Shown: positions 1 to 7,420 of the stretch, one piece after another
Layout: each line of letters begins with the position of its first letter
Numbering within the stretch: position 1 is the stretch's first letter
From: an uncultured Clostridium sp.
GTDB taxonomy: Bacteria; Bacillota; Clostridia; Christensenellales; CAG-138
Assembly: GCA_900542285.1 (NCBI GenBank)
Contig: UQNF01000041.1
Coordinates: forward strand, 1 to 15,154
Length of the DNA stretch: 15,154 bases
Direction: 5' to 3'
Notes under the pieces: generated by a model
What the model was told of the DNA's origin: nothing
What the model saw: only the letters and a program-made list of their open reading frames with translations
The model's database searches: none
Program-made: the position numbers and the translations under genes

Positions 1-1
1 C

Positions 2-505
2 GCTTTGGTTCTGGATCCGCCCCGGGTGGGGGTCGATAAGGCAGCTATTGACGCTATCGCAGCAAGCGGAATAGGGCGTATTGCCTATGTGTCATGCAAC
101 CCCGCAACCCTTGCCCGCGACTGCAAACTACTGTGTGCCGGCGGTTATGTCATTAACTCCGTTCAGCCGGTGGATATGTTTCCTGAAACGGAACATGTGG
201 AGACGGTATGTTTATTGTCCAAACTTAATGCAAAGCAACATATCGAGATAAACTTGGATATGGACGAGCTTTATCTGACCGATGCGGAAAAGAAAGCTAC
301 CTATCAAGAAATTAAGGATTATGTGCTGGAGCATAGCGGCTTGAAGGTCAGCAGCCTGTATATCGCACAGGTGAAGCAGAAGTGCGGTATCATTGAGCGG
401 AAAAATTGTAATAAGCCGAAATCTGAAGATGCTAAGCAGCCGCAATGTCCGCCGGATAAGGAAAAGGCAATTACGGAAGCATTAAAGTATTTTGGGATGA
501 TTTGA
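2..505 (+). CDS. rlmD: RlmD/RumA-type 23S rRNA (uracil-C5)-methyltransferase, C-terminal part with extra tail
   Basis: Only the 3' end is in the window; the reading frame is already open at base 2. The first residues read ALVLDPPRVGVD, the motif IV region of the class I methyltransferase fold. They are followed by YVSCNPATLARD, whose cysteine is the nucleophile of the RumA/TrmA family, and by VQPVDMFPETEHVETVCLLSK, the usual end of the catalytic domain. The family methylates C5 of a uridine in 23S rRNA using S-adenosylmethionine. Unlike textbook RlmD, which stops near this point, the protein continues for about 90 residues (from about base 225), with NLDMDELYLTDAEKKATY, LKVSSLYIAQVKQKCGI and a proline/lysine-rich stretch ending in ALKYFGMI. 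From memory, this tail occurs on RlmD proteins of gut Clostridia and on some methyltransferases of conjugative elements. Its role is unknown to me. RlmD versus the closely related RlmCD cannot be settled without the N-terminus. The next gene starts 29 bases on, so co-transcription is likely. Confidence 0.88.
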   Translation, partial: ALVLDPPRVGVDKAAIDAIAASGIGRIAYVSCNPATLARDCKLLCAGGYVINSVQPVDMFPETEHVETVCLLSKLNAKQHIEINLDMDELYLTDAEKKATYQEIKDYVLEHSGLKVSSLYIAQVKQKCGIIERKNCNKPKSEDAKQPQCPPDKEKAITEALKYFGMI

Positions 506-534
506 TTCTTATAAATGCTTGGTGGAGGTATAAA

Positions 535-3330
535 ATGAACGATACACAGCAAAAAGAAGCAGCAAAACAGTTTGCTTCATATTGGAAAGGCAAAGGTTAC
601 GAGAAGGGAGAAAGTCAAGCATTCTGGCTTTCTCTGCTTCGTGATGTTTATGGTGTGGAACATCCTGAGCAATTTATCACTTTTGAGGAACAGGTACATC
701 TTGACCATACCAGCTTTATAGATGGTACGATTCCATCAACAAAGGTTTTGATTGAACAAAAAGGATTGGGCAAAGACTTGAAGAAGCCCATTAAGCAGTC
801 AGATGGTACATTGCTGACTCCTTTTCAGCAGGCAAAACGCTATATTACAGAATTACCTTTATCTCAGCACCCTCGCTGGGTAGTTACTTGTAATTTTGAA
901 AAATTCTTTGTCTATGATATGGAGCGTCCTGGTGGTGAACCGGAAAAAATTCTGATGGAAAACCTACCAACAGAGTATTATCGCCTGTCCTTTTTGGTAA
1001 ATAATGAAAATGTACATTTGAAGCGAGAAATGGAAGTTTCAATCGCTGCTGGCGAAATGGTCGGCTTGCTTTACGATGCTTTCCATAAACAGTATGCAGA
1101 TCCATACAGTGAATGTGCTTTGAAAAGTTTGAATATTCTTTGCGTTCGTCTTGTGTTCTGCCTTTATGCAGAAGATGCCGGTATCTTCGGCCATCATGGA
1201 ATGTTTCACGACTATTTGGCGGAGTACGACACACGTCATATGCGCAAAGCCCTAATCGAACTATTTCAAGTGCTGGATACCGCACCGGAGGATCGAGACC
1301 CTTACCTAAAAGATGATAACCCCGATTTGGCTGCATTCCCTTATGTGAATGGAGGCCTGTTTGCAAATGAAGATATTGAGATACCGCCGTTTACGGACGA
1401 AATTCGGAGTTTGCTTCTTAATAAGGCAAGTTCGGACTTTAACTGGTCAGAAATCAGTCCGACGATCTTTGGTGCAGTTTTTGAAAGCACGCTGAATCCA
1501 GAAACTCGTCGTAGCGGAGGTATGCACTATACCTCTATTGAGAATATCCACAAAGTTATTGATCCGCTGTTTCTCGATGACTTGAAAAAAGAGTTTGAAG
1601 AAATTTGCGAGATTGCCGTAGAGAAAACTCGTGAGCGAAAGCTAAAAGAGTTTCAAAAAAAGCTGGCGTCTCTGACATTTTTGGATCCTGCTTGCGGAAG
1701 CGGCAATTTCTTAACGGAAACATATCTTAGCTTACGACACTTGGAAAACGAAGTGTTACAAATTTTATCCCATGGACAGATTTCTTTTGGTGACGCAGAC
1801 TGGAATCCCATTCAGGTTTCTATCGGTCAGTTTTACGGCATTGAAATTAACGACTTTGCTGTAACCGTTGCAAAAACTGCCCTTTGGATTGCAGAAAGCC
1901 AGATGATGAAGGAAACGGAAGAAATCGTGCTGATGCACTTGGATTTCCTACCGCTGAAATCCTATACCAATATTATTGAAGGAAATGCACTTCGTATAGA
2001 CTGGGAAAGCGTTGCGCCCAAATATAAGCTATCGTACATTATGGGAAATCCGCCGTTTATTGGACAAGCAATGCGAACAAAAGAACAGGCGGATGATATG
2101 CAAAATGTTTTTGCACCATCAAAAGCAGGCGGAAAATTAGATTATGTTGCCGGATGGTTTAAAAAAGCGGCTGATTATATGAGAGATACTCGAATAGAGA
2201 CGGCATTTGTTTCATCCAATTCAATATGCCAAGGCGAATCGGTAAATCTTCTGTGGGAACTTCTGTTGCACGATGGCATTTTTATCAACTTCGCACATTC
2301 GACATTTCTTTGGACAAGTGAAGCAAAGGATAATGCGGCAGTAATGTGTGTGATTGTTGGTTTTGCCAGAGTTGAACGCAAAGAAAAAATACTGTTCACT
2401 GATAAGCAGTATAAAATCGTTGACCATATCAACGGATATTTGAAAACCGCTCCAGATGTATTTATTAAGAATAGAAGCAAGAGCATCAACAAAGGAGCCG
2501 CCAAGGTAGTTCAGGGAAGTCCACCAGCAGACGACGGGAGACTGCTTTTGTCTGCTTCAGAAAAAGACACACTGGTAAAAAAGTATCCTGAATTAGATAA
2601 AGTCATCAAACCTTTTATCGGTAGTCGTGAGTTTATCAATGATACATATTTTTCACGCTACTGCTTTTGGTTTGTTGGAGTAAATCCGAATGAATTTCTG
2701 CATATTCCAGAGCTTATGGAACGCTTTGATTATGTTAGAGAATACAGATTAAAAAGTCCAGTAGATCGAATCCAGAAAACAGCTAATAAGCCGTATCTAT
2801 TTACGCAGAACAGGCAGCCTGAGACGGACTATTTGATTATTCCTCGTGTATCATCATCGAACAGACGATACATTCCAATCGGTTTCCTTCCGGCAGATGT
2901 AATTGCGAGTGATTCTGCTGTGCTGGTATACAATGCGACTCTTTATGACTTTGGAATTATTTGTTCCAATGTTCATAATTCATGGATGAGAACAATCGCA
3001 GGACGTTTGAAAAACGATTATCGTTATGCACCATCCGTATATTATAATTTCCCGTTCCCGAAGGTGACACCGGAGAGCAAAGCACGAATTGAAAAGACTG
3101 CTCAAATGATTATTGATGCAAGAAAGCTATATCCAAACAATAGCCTTGCGGATATGTACGGTGAAGCTATGTATATGTTCCCTGAATTGTTACAAGCGCA
3201 TCAGCAAAATGACAGAGCAGTTATGCAGGCGTATGGTTTCACAAAAGAGCATCCTGCATATAGCGGGGAATCAGCCTGTGTTGCTGAATTGATGAAAATG
3301 TATCAGAAACTAGTTGATTCTGAAAGTTAA
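535..3330 (+). CDS. MmeI-family Type IIG/IIL restriction-modification enzyme
   Basis: A single 931-residue chain (MmeI is about 919) that should methylate adenine in a specific target and cut unmodified DNA. The N-terminus has FIDGTIPSTKVLIEQKG: D63, E74 and K76 fit a PD-(D/E)XK nuclease site like the one assigned in MmeI. A helical spacer follows. The methyltransferase core has GGMHYTS (motif X-like), LDPACGSGNF (SAM-binding motif I, D384-F392) and GNPPF (catalytic motif IV, N505-F508, typical of N6-adenine enzymes). Residues from about 600 to 830 should be the target-recognition region, then a C-terminal helical part ending in DRAVMQAYGF...LMKMYQKL, as in complete relatives. The ATG at 535 is chosen because GGTGGAGGT (521-529) sits 5 bases upstream; an in-frame TTG at 502 would overlap rlmD. 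The gene is intact and more A+T-rich than the glycolytic genes, consistent with horizontal transfer. Target site unknown. Methyltransferase function is near certain; nuclease activity is inferred from the motif. Confidence 0.92.
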   Translation: MNDTQQKEAAKQFASYWKGKGYEKGESQAFWLSLLRDVYGVEHPEQFITFEEQVHLDHTSFIDGTIPSTKVLIEQKGLGKDLKKPIKQSDGTLLTPFQQAKRYITELPLSQHPRWVVTCNFEKFFVYDMERPGGEPEKILMENLPTEYYRLSFLVNNENVHLKREMEVSIAAGEMVGLLYDAFHKQYADPYSECALKSLNILCVRLVFCLYAEDAGIFGHHGMFHDYLAEYDTRHMRKALIELFQVLDTAPEDRDPYLKDDNPDLAAFPYVNGGLFANEDIEIPPFTDEIRSLLLNKASSDFNWSEISPTIFGAVFESTLNPETRRSGGMHYTSIENIHKVIDPLFLDDLKKEFEEICEIAVEKTRERKLKEFQKKLASLTFLDPACGSGNFLTETYLSLRHLENEVLQILSHGQISFGDADWNPIQVSIGQFYGIEINDFAVTVAKTALWIAESQMMKETEEIVLMHLDFLPLKSYTNIIEGNALRIDWESVAPKYKLSYIMGNPPFIGQAMRTKEQADDMQNVFAPSKAGGKLDYVAGWFKKAADYMRDTRIETAFVSSNSICQGESVNLLWELLLHDGIFINFAHSTFLWTSEAKDNAAVMCVIVGFARVERKEKILFTDKQYKIVDHINGYLKTAPDVFIKNRSKSINKGAAKVVQGSPPADDGRLLLSASEKDTLVKKYPELDKVIKPFIGSREFINDTYFSRYCFWFVGVNPNEFLHIPELMERFDYVREYRLKSPVDRIQKTANKPYLFTQNRQPETDYLIIPRVSSSNRRYIPIGFLPADVIASDSAVLVYNATLYDFGIICSNVHNSWMRTIAGRLKNDYRYAPSVYYNFPFPKVTPESKARIEKTAQMIIDARKLYPNNSLADMYGEAMYMFPELLQAHQQNDRAVMQAYGFTKEHPAYSGESACVAELMKMYQKLVDSES

Positions 3331-3471
3331 AATTATAATAAGCAACTTCAAGCGATGGTTGTTACTACTGAAGAATACAAGCCTCATTCTGCTCAGTTAC
3401 CTAACATTTGTGAAAAGTTGGGGGTCGTCTACATTACTTTTGATGACTTTATGGAAACTGTAACGCAATAG
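3331..3471 (+). pseudogene. Possible gene remnant read in frame after the restriction gene's stop
   Basis: Directly after the TAA of the restriction gene the same frame stays open for 46 codons to a TAG at 3469. It reads as plausible protein: NYNKQLQAMVVTTEEYKPHS, then AQLPNICEKLGVVYITFDDF, then METVTQ. The mix of charged and hydrophobic residues and the end in a short helix resemble the C-terminus of a real protein rather than random sequence. No Shine-Dalgarno sequence precedes the internal ATG at 3355. I do not recognise the family. It could be the tail of a lost downstream gene left by a deletion, or chance. The restriction protein looks complete without it, so stop readthrough is unlikely. 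Confidence 0.4.
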
Positions 3472-3547
3472 TTTCAGCTTAACTCTGGTGCTTTTGTATG
3501 CAGTGAAAATTAGATATGAGTTGAATAAACACAACATACTTTTTAAC

Positions 3548-3598
3548 AAAAATCTCACAGATCTCATGCTTGAATAGGATGAAATCCGTGGGATTTTT
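3548..3598 (+). terminator. Intrinsic terminator-like hairpin after the restriction gene
   Basis: The left arm 3548-3562 and right arm 3584-3598 pair over 15 positions with one G-T wobble and one mismatch, around a 21-base loop. The right arm ends in five T and is followed by GCATTTT. The left arm starts with five A, so the element could act from either strand. The long loop and imperfect T-tract make it less certain than the other terminators in the window. It lies about 220 bases past the restriction gene's stop codon and would close that transcript. Confidence 0.6.
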
Positions 3599-3880
3599 GC
3601 ATTTTGGGAAACTGTGAAATGTACACAAGTTGGGGCGAGCGTCTATGCACATGCGACGAAAACAAGGGGTATCCAAAGGGGGATATCCCCTCTGCTCTGG
3701 GGCTTCCAATAGGGGCGAGCGGCATCCTTGCTGGCAAAGCGACTTGGTTTCATTGCGTTTCTATCAGCGAGGCGAATGAATAGAGATCTTAGGTTTGCAT
3801 ACGGACATTCTCAATGTAAAGCTTATCGGCATGGCAAAGCAGATTCGAAGTATCAGCCGTGATAATTACATTTTCTGCAA
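3599..3880. repeat. Gene-free stretch with G/C-rich hairpin and direct repeats, possible island edge
   Basis: I see no credible gene here. A hairpin spans 3665-3691: AGGGGTATCC pairs with GGATATCCCCT with one bulged base around a six-base loop. The same place contains the perfect palindrome GGGGATATCCCC (3679-3690). GGGGCGAGCG occurs twice, at 3632-3641 and 3712-3721, 80 bases apart on either side of the hairpin. Base composition changes from A+T-rich to G+C-richer here. I associate such G-run hairpins with mobilisation regions of clostridial mobile elements, but no relaxase or integrase is in the window, so this is only a suggestion. From 3472 to 3547 nothing notable is seen. Confidence 0.4.
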
Positions 3881-4378
3881 CTAAGGCTTCTTTGTCCGCA
3901 TCAGATGCCCCTCCTGTATTGCGGCAACAGTGGCAATGACACAAATAATACTTCCGCTATATCTCACATCCACATATGGAATCGTTAACGGAAGAATAAA
4001 CAGCATGACTCCGGTAAGCTTATTCAAAACGGTATGTTCCGCAGGAAATCTCTTTTGAACTATGTATCCTGAGATAACATTGATGATCTTTATGACTGCG
4101 ATTACGCCCATCCAAATCAAGATATATGTTGGAATGGTCAATGCCGGCAGTAATTTGACAAGACATACTGCGAAAAGTACAGAATCCGCAATCGTATCAA
4201 GTTTAGAACCGAATTCACTAACGGAGTTCGTCTTTCGTGCAATAACTCCATCGATAATGTCTGAAAATCCGGCCAGCAAATATAAAGAATAATACGCCGG
4301 GGAAAAGACGGGAAAGAGCAGCAAGAGAACACTGCATACAATTCTGCAAGCGGTTATAATGTTTGCTATGTATTTCAT
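3881..4378 (-). CDS. CDP-alcohol phosphatidyltransferase family protein
   Basis: An integral membrane enzyme of 165 residues that transfers a phosphatidyl or related group from a CDP-alcohol to an acceptor alcohol. The complete family signature is visible in SDIIDGVIARKTNSVSEFG followed by SKLDTIAD: D40, D43-G44, A47-R48, G57, D61 and D65 match DGxxAR-x8-GxxxDxxxD, whose aspartates bind the metals. About five or six hydrophobic segments surround it. At 165 residues it is a little shorter than PgsA (about 180-200), and it lacks features that would fix the acceptor (glycerol-3-phosphate, serine, inositol or other), so I give no symbol. The ATG at 4376-4378 is preceded by GGAG, 9 bases upstream, and a 5-bp hairpin (4396-4412) lies just before that. 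The gene has its own promoter and seems to be transcribed alone, towards the accessory segment. Confidence 0.88.
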   Translation of the reverse strand: MKYIANIITACRIVCSVLLLLFPVFSPAYYSLYLLAGFSDIIDGVIARKTNSVSEFGSKLDTIADSVLFAVCLVKLLPALTIPTYILIWMGVIAVIKIINVISGYIVQKRFPAEHTVLNKLTGVMLFILPLTIPYVDVRYSGSIICVIATVAAIQEGHLMRTKKP

Positions 4379-4500
4379 CCGGATTAGCTCCGATTTGCCG
4401 AATAAAACGGCATCCTTTCAAGAAATCTGCGAAAGCATATCGCCGGACGGTTCGCAAATATCGCCCGTGCCGCTCTCCTGTCGTGCCTTTCCTTTTACTG

Positions 4501-4509
4501 ATTATACCA
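4501..4509 (-). promoter_or_regulatory. Extended -10 promoter for the CDP-alcohol phosphatidyltransferase
   Basis: On the minus strand the sequence reads TGGTATAAT, a perfect extended -10 (TGnTATAAT). The hexamer 17 bases upstream (TAGCTT) is a poor -35, as often seen with extended -10 promoters. The transcript would start near 4494 and have a leader of about 115 bases. The surrounding 16-mer matches the pgk-tpi promoter at 15 of 16 positions. The rest of the gap 4379-4613 shows no gene, and no clear terminator for the deacetylase gene upstream of this promoter. Confidence 0.65.
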
Positions 4510-4613
4510 TGTAAATCGGAAGAAAGCTACCGGCATATCCTCCGAATAGACTGTTTTTGATGATCAGGCATTGGCTTTTTCCCGGGGGCGCACCAACACT
4601 GAAGTGGGCAGCG

Positions 4614-5555
4614 TTAAAATCCATAGGAGCCTTCAAGCTCGTCTATCGTTCCAAAGGAGCAGCCTAACTCGATCATCTCCTCTATCATCTCCGGCAGCAG
4701 CTCAACGCTCCCATCGAATGTGTCGTGTGCAAGGAAGATGAGCGGTTTGCCGGCATTGATAGCCATTCGAAGAGAGCTCCTGAACGAAGATATCAGATAC
4801 TCCTTTTCGGGAAGATGCTGTGTATTTCCCGCAGGCCAGCGGTCGTTGTCGCCAAAGCTCCAATCGAAGTACCGCCAGCCGGCGCGGTCAAGCTCCTTCT
4901 TTATGCTGCTGCGGAAGCTCTTTGAAGCATAGCAGTTATTGCTTCCTCCAGGGAAGCGAAGGATCTTATATGGAGGTTCCGTGCCGGTCGCACGGGTGTA
5001 CGCCTCGGTCCAACGCTCGATATCGCGCATGAAGGAAGCAGGAGAAGCATAGATATCCCTCATCTCGTGCGAATAGGTGTGACAACACACCAGATGTCCG
5101 GAATTAATCATCTCAACGACTATGTCCGGATGCCTGTCGATGAAATAGCCGACGGTGAAAAAGGATGCCTTGATACCATACTCATCTAGGATGCTGAGTA
5201 TTCTCTTCGTCTTTTTGCAGGGGCCGTCATCAAATGTCAGATATACGCGAAGAGCCGAGCTGTTTTTGCCGGGCTCCGTCGTGGGTTGTGCGTCAGCAGG
5301 CTGATTTGAAGCCTCTTCTACAGAGCCGCTCACTGAATCGCGCAACGGCTCTGTACTATACTTGAATGAGAGCCGATCGTCAGGCATGGATGTTGGCTGC
5401 AAAGTGCCCTGCGCATCGGAAACAGAAGGCAATTCCGAATCGTTTGGAAGCTCAGTCGGAGCACATGCCGTCAATACAATACTCAGGCACAGGATAATTG
5501 CGGCGATAACAGCGGTAATGTTTTTTGAGCTTATTGTGGTTATCATTGAGTTCAT
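4614..5555 (-). CDS. Polysaccharide deacetylase lipoprotein (NodB domain, carbohydrate esterase 4)
   Basis: A 313-residue secreted protein. Residues 1-31 form a lipoprotein signal: hydrophobic core, then LTAC with the lipidated cysteine at position 31. Residues 32-100 are a low-complexity linker rich in Ser, Pro, Glu and Thr. The NodB domain follows (about 102-313) with all catalytic motifs: TFDDGP (D109 base, D110 metal ligand), HTYSH (H159 and H163, metal ligands), LRFPGG (R200), DW (231-232) and LAHDT (H277). The family removes N- or O-acetyl groups from polysaccharides such as peptidoglycan GlcNAc/MurNAc, chitin or xylan; the substrate here cannot be told. The ATG at 5553-5555 has GAGGGA just upstream. 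A paralogue about 70% identical over the catalytic domain (by eye) lies at 14161-15129 on the other strand. A second ATG three codons in is possible but less well placed for the ribosome binding site. Confidence 0.93.
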   Translation of the reverse strand: MNSMITTISSKNITAVIAAIILCLSIVLTACAPTELPNDSELPSVSDAQGTLQPTSMPDDRLSFKYSTEPLRDSVSGSVEEASNQPADAQPTTEPGKNSSALRVYLTFDDGPCKKTKRILSILDEYGIKASFFTVGYFIDRHPDIVVEMINSGHLVCCHTYSHEMRDIYASPASFMRDIERWTEAYTRATGTEPPYKILRFPGGSNNCYASKSFRSSIKKELDRAGWRYFDWSFGDNDRWPAGNTQHLPEKEYLISSFRSSLRMAINAGKPLIFLAHDTFDGSVELLPEMIEEMIELGCSFGTIDELEGSYGF

Positions 5556-5583
5556 GCTTCCCTCACATCGTTTTTTCTACATA

Positions 5584-5589
5584 ATTATA
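5584..5589 (-). promoter_or_regulatory. Candidate -10 for the deacetylase gene
   Basis: TATAAT reads on the minus strand 29 bases upstream of the deacetylase start. No good -35 is found at 16-18 bases; TTCGAA at 19 bases is the nearest candidate. With a start near 5577 the leader would be about 20 bases. The gap 5556-5726 otherwise holds nothing I can name. Confidence 0.4.
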
Positions 5590-5726
5590 TTTCGATTCGA
5601 CAAATCTATTCGAAAATGGATGCAGAAAGATGATCATTGACTGAAATGCGGAAGAAAGCGCGTGTGACAACTGTCCGGTGCCCCGGGAGGTTTGGCGTGA
5701 TAATTGCTGCTCAGGCAAATGGACTC

Positions 5727-5755
5727 AAAAAAACGCCGCAGGCATTCCTGCGGCG
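5727..5755 (-). terminator. Intrinsic terminator of the pgk-tpi/gpmI operon
   Basis: CGCCGCAGG (5734-5742) and CCTGCGGCG (5747-5755) form a perfect 9-bp stem with a four-base loop. On the minus strand the stem is followed by a run of seven U (A-run 5727-5733 on the plus strand). It lies about 20 bases past the gpmI stop codon. This is a textbook Rho-independent terminator and separates gpmI from the deacetylase gene. Confidence 0.95.
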
Positions 5756-5775
5756 ATGATTGCTGAAAGTGAAGC

Positions 5776-7323
5776 TTAATTGCTGATGAGCAGATTTCGG
5801 CCGGTCATCTCCTTGGGGATCGGCAAGCCCATCATGGTCAGCAGCGTGGGCGCGATATCGCACAGCCTTCCGCCTTCGTTAAACCTTCTGTGCCTGATGT
5901 CGTTTGAAACAAAGATGAGCGGCACAGGGTTGGTGGTGTGCGCGGTGAAGGGGGCTCCGTTTTCGGATATCATGCGCTCGCAGTTGCCATGGTCGGCGGT
6001 AATGAGGCACTCGCCGCCATTGGCTAAGATACGGTCTACGACCTTCTTGGTACAGATATCGACCGCTTCGACCGCTTTGATAGCAGCTTCAAGGTTACCG
6101 GTGTGTCCAACCATGTCAGGGTTGGCAAAGTTCAGCACCATAAAGTCGAATCTTCCGGAATCGATTATCTCACAAGCCTTTTCGGCGACCTCGTATGCAC
6201 TCATCTCAGGCTTAAGATCATAGGTCTTCACCGCAGGGGAGGGGATAAGCTCTCGCTTTTCTCCGGGATACGGCGTTTCGACGCCTCCGTTGAAGAAAAA
6301 GGTGACATGCGCATACTTTTCGGTTTCGGCGATATGGAACTGCGACTTTCCAAGGCGTGACAGATGCTCGGCAAGAGTGTTCTTGGGTGTCTCGCTGCGG
6401 AAGGCAACATCCACTCTGCCGTCAAAAGTTGCATCGTACTGGGTAAAGCAAACATAGTGGGTGTTAATAAACCCATTCCTACGCTCAAACTTATCGAAAT
6501 CCCTGTCGATGAAGGCGCGTGTTATCTCCCTTGCTCGATCGGGACGGAAGTTGAAAAAGATTATGCTGTCATTATCCTTGATAGTTGCCAAAGGCTCTCC
6601 GCTTGCGTCGGTAATAACCGAGGGCAGCATGAACTCATCGGTCAAGCCTGCGTCATACGAGGCGTGAATGGCTTCATCGGCAGATTTATATTTATTGCCC
6701 TCGCCATAGACCATGGCGGCATAAGCCTTTTCTATGCGGTCATAGTGATTATCCCTGTCCATTGCATAGTAACGGCCGGAAACGGATGCAACTTTGCCGC
6801 AGTCGATGCTTGAAAGAGATGCTTCGAGCCGGGCAAGGAAGCGCGCACCGCTTTTGGGCGGAGTATCCCTGCCATCCATAAAGCAATGGATGTAGACCTT
6901 TTTTAGCTTGTGTGCTTTAGCAAGTCTTACAAGTGCTATCAGATGCTCGATATGACTGTGCACGCCGCCGTCGGAAAGCAGACCGTACAAATGCAGCGAT
7001 GAGTCATTGACCCTGCAATTCTCTATTGCGCCGAGTATTGCGGGATTGGTGTTGATGCTGCCGTCACGCACCGCAGTTGTGATGCGCAGCAACTCCTGAT
7101 ATACTACCCTGCCTGCGCCAATGTTGAGATGTCCGACCTCCGAGTTTCCCATTTGGCCGTCGGGCAGACCAACATCCTCACCCGAGGCACTTATGAGAGT
7201 ATCGGGGTACATCGCCATATAGGAGTGAATATTTTGTGTGCCTTGGATGGCGATTGCGTTTCCTGTTCTTTCCTTGCGATAGCCGAAGCCGTCAAGGATT
7301 ATCAATGCTGTTAGTTTTTTCAC
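5776..7323 (-). CDS. gpmI: 2,3-bisphosphoglycerate-independent phosphoglycerate mutase
   Basis: Interconverts 3- and 2-phosphoglycerate in glycolysis through a phosphoserine intermediate. At 515 residues it has the normal length. Visible family features are LTALIILDGFGY (D11, metal), QMGNSEVGH (S61, the phosphorylated serine), VHSH (H122), MDGRDTPP, RYYAMDRD (R184, R190), NFRPDRAREI (R260, R263), NPDMVGHTGN (D403, H407), TADHGN (D444, H445) and H462. These are the Mn ligands and substrate-binding residues of the alkaline-phosphatase superfamily mutases; nothing is missing. The start is GTG at 7321-7323: the conserved N-terminus begins at residue 3, so no later start fits. I see no Shine-Dalgarno sequence in front of it. 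Instead a hairpin and a mini-ORF lie 18 bases upstream, suggesting translation coupled to upstream ribosomes. Last gene of an operon with the pgk-tpi fusion, 97 bases after it, and followed by a strong terminator. Confidence 0.97.
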   Translation of the reverse strand: MKKLTALIILDGFGYRKERTGNAIAIQGTQNIHSYMAMYPDTLISASGEDVGLPDGQMGNSEVGHLNIGAGRVVYQELLRITTAVRDGSINTNPAILGAIENCRVNDSSLHLYGLLSDGGVHSHIEHLIALVRLAKAHKLKKVYIHCFMDGRDTPPKSGARFLARLEASLSSIDCGKVASVSGRYYAMDRDNHYDRIEKAYAAMVYGEGNKYKSADEAIHASYDAGLTDEFMLPSVITDASGEPLATIKDNDSIIFFNFRPDRAREITRAFIDRDFDKFERRNGFINTHYVCFTQYDATFDGRVDVAFRSETPKNTLAEHLSRLGKSQFHIAETEKYAHVTFFFNGGVETPYPGEKRELIPSPAVKTYDLKPEMSAYEVAEKACEIIDSGRFDFMVLNFANPDMVGHTGNLEAAIKAVEAVDICTKKVVDRILANGGECLITADHGNCERMISENGAPFTAHTTNPVPLIFVSNDIRHRRFNEGGRLCDIAPTLLTMMGLPIPKEMTGRNLLISN

Positions 7324-7340
7324 TGAGTTTTAACCGTTTT

Positions 7341-7364
7341 CTAAGGGAGCAAGCATTCGATCAT
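7341..7364 (-). CDS. Possible seven-residue leader ORF in front of gpmI
   Basis: On the minus strand AGGGAG (7370-7375) is followed after five bases by ATG ATC GAA TGC TTG CTC CCT TAG, encoding MIECLLP. The stop is 17 bases before the gpmI GTG. The Shine-Dalgarno sequence lies in one arm of a hairpin and the end of the mini-ORF in the other (AGGGAGC 7369-7375 pairing with GCTCCCT 7344-7350, plus an inner GCAT/ATGC). Translation of the mini-ORF would melt that hairpin. It could equally be a processing or stability hairpin with a chance ORF. Confidence 0.3.
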   Translation of the reverse strand: MIECLLP

Positions 7365-7375
7365 GCCCGCTCCCT
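7344..7375 (-). promoter_or_regulatory. Hairpin between pgk-tpi and gpmI
   Basis: A perfect 7-bp outer stem (7344-7350 with 7369-7375) and a 4-bp inner stem (7353-7356 with 7363-7366), separated by a two-base internal loop, enclose a six-base loop. On the transcribed strand it is followed by UAGAAAACGG, with no U-run, so it is not a terminator for this direction. An mRNA-processing or translation-control role is more likely. Confidence 0.5.
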
Positions 7376-7420
7376 CTGTTATTTCTTTAGCGTTGCCTGC
7401 TAATGTCAGGGATTGTGGGA

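Noticed and set aside
535..3330. DISARM or BREX methyltransferase component
   Set aside because: The length and domain order fit stand-alone MmeI-type enzymes, and none of the helicase, phospholipase or phosphatase partners of those systems is present.
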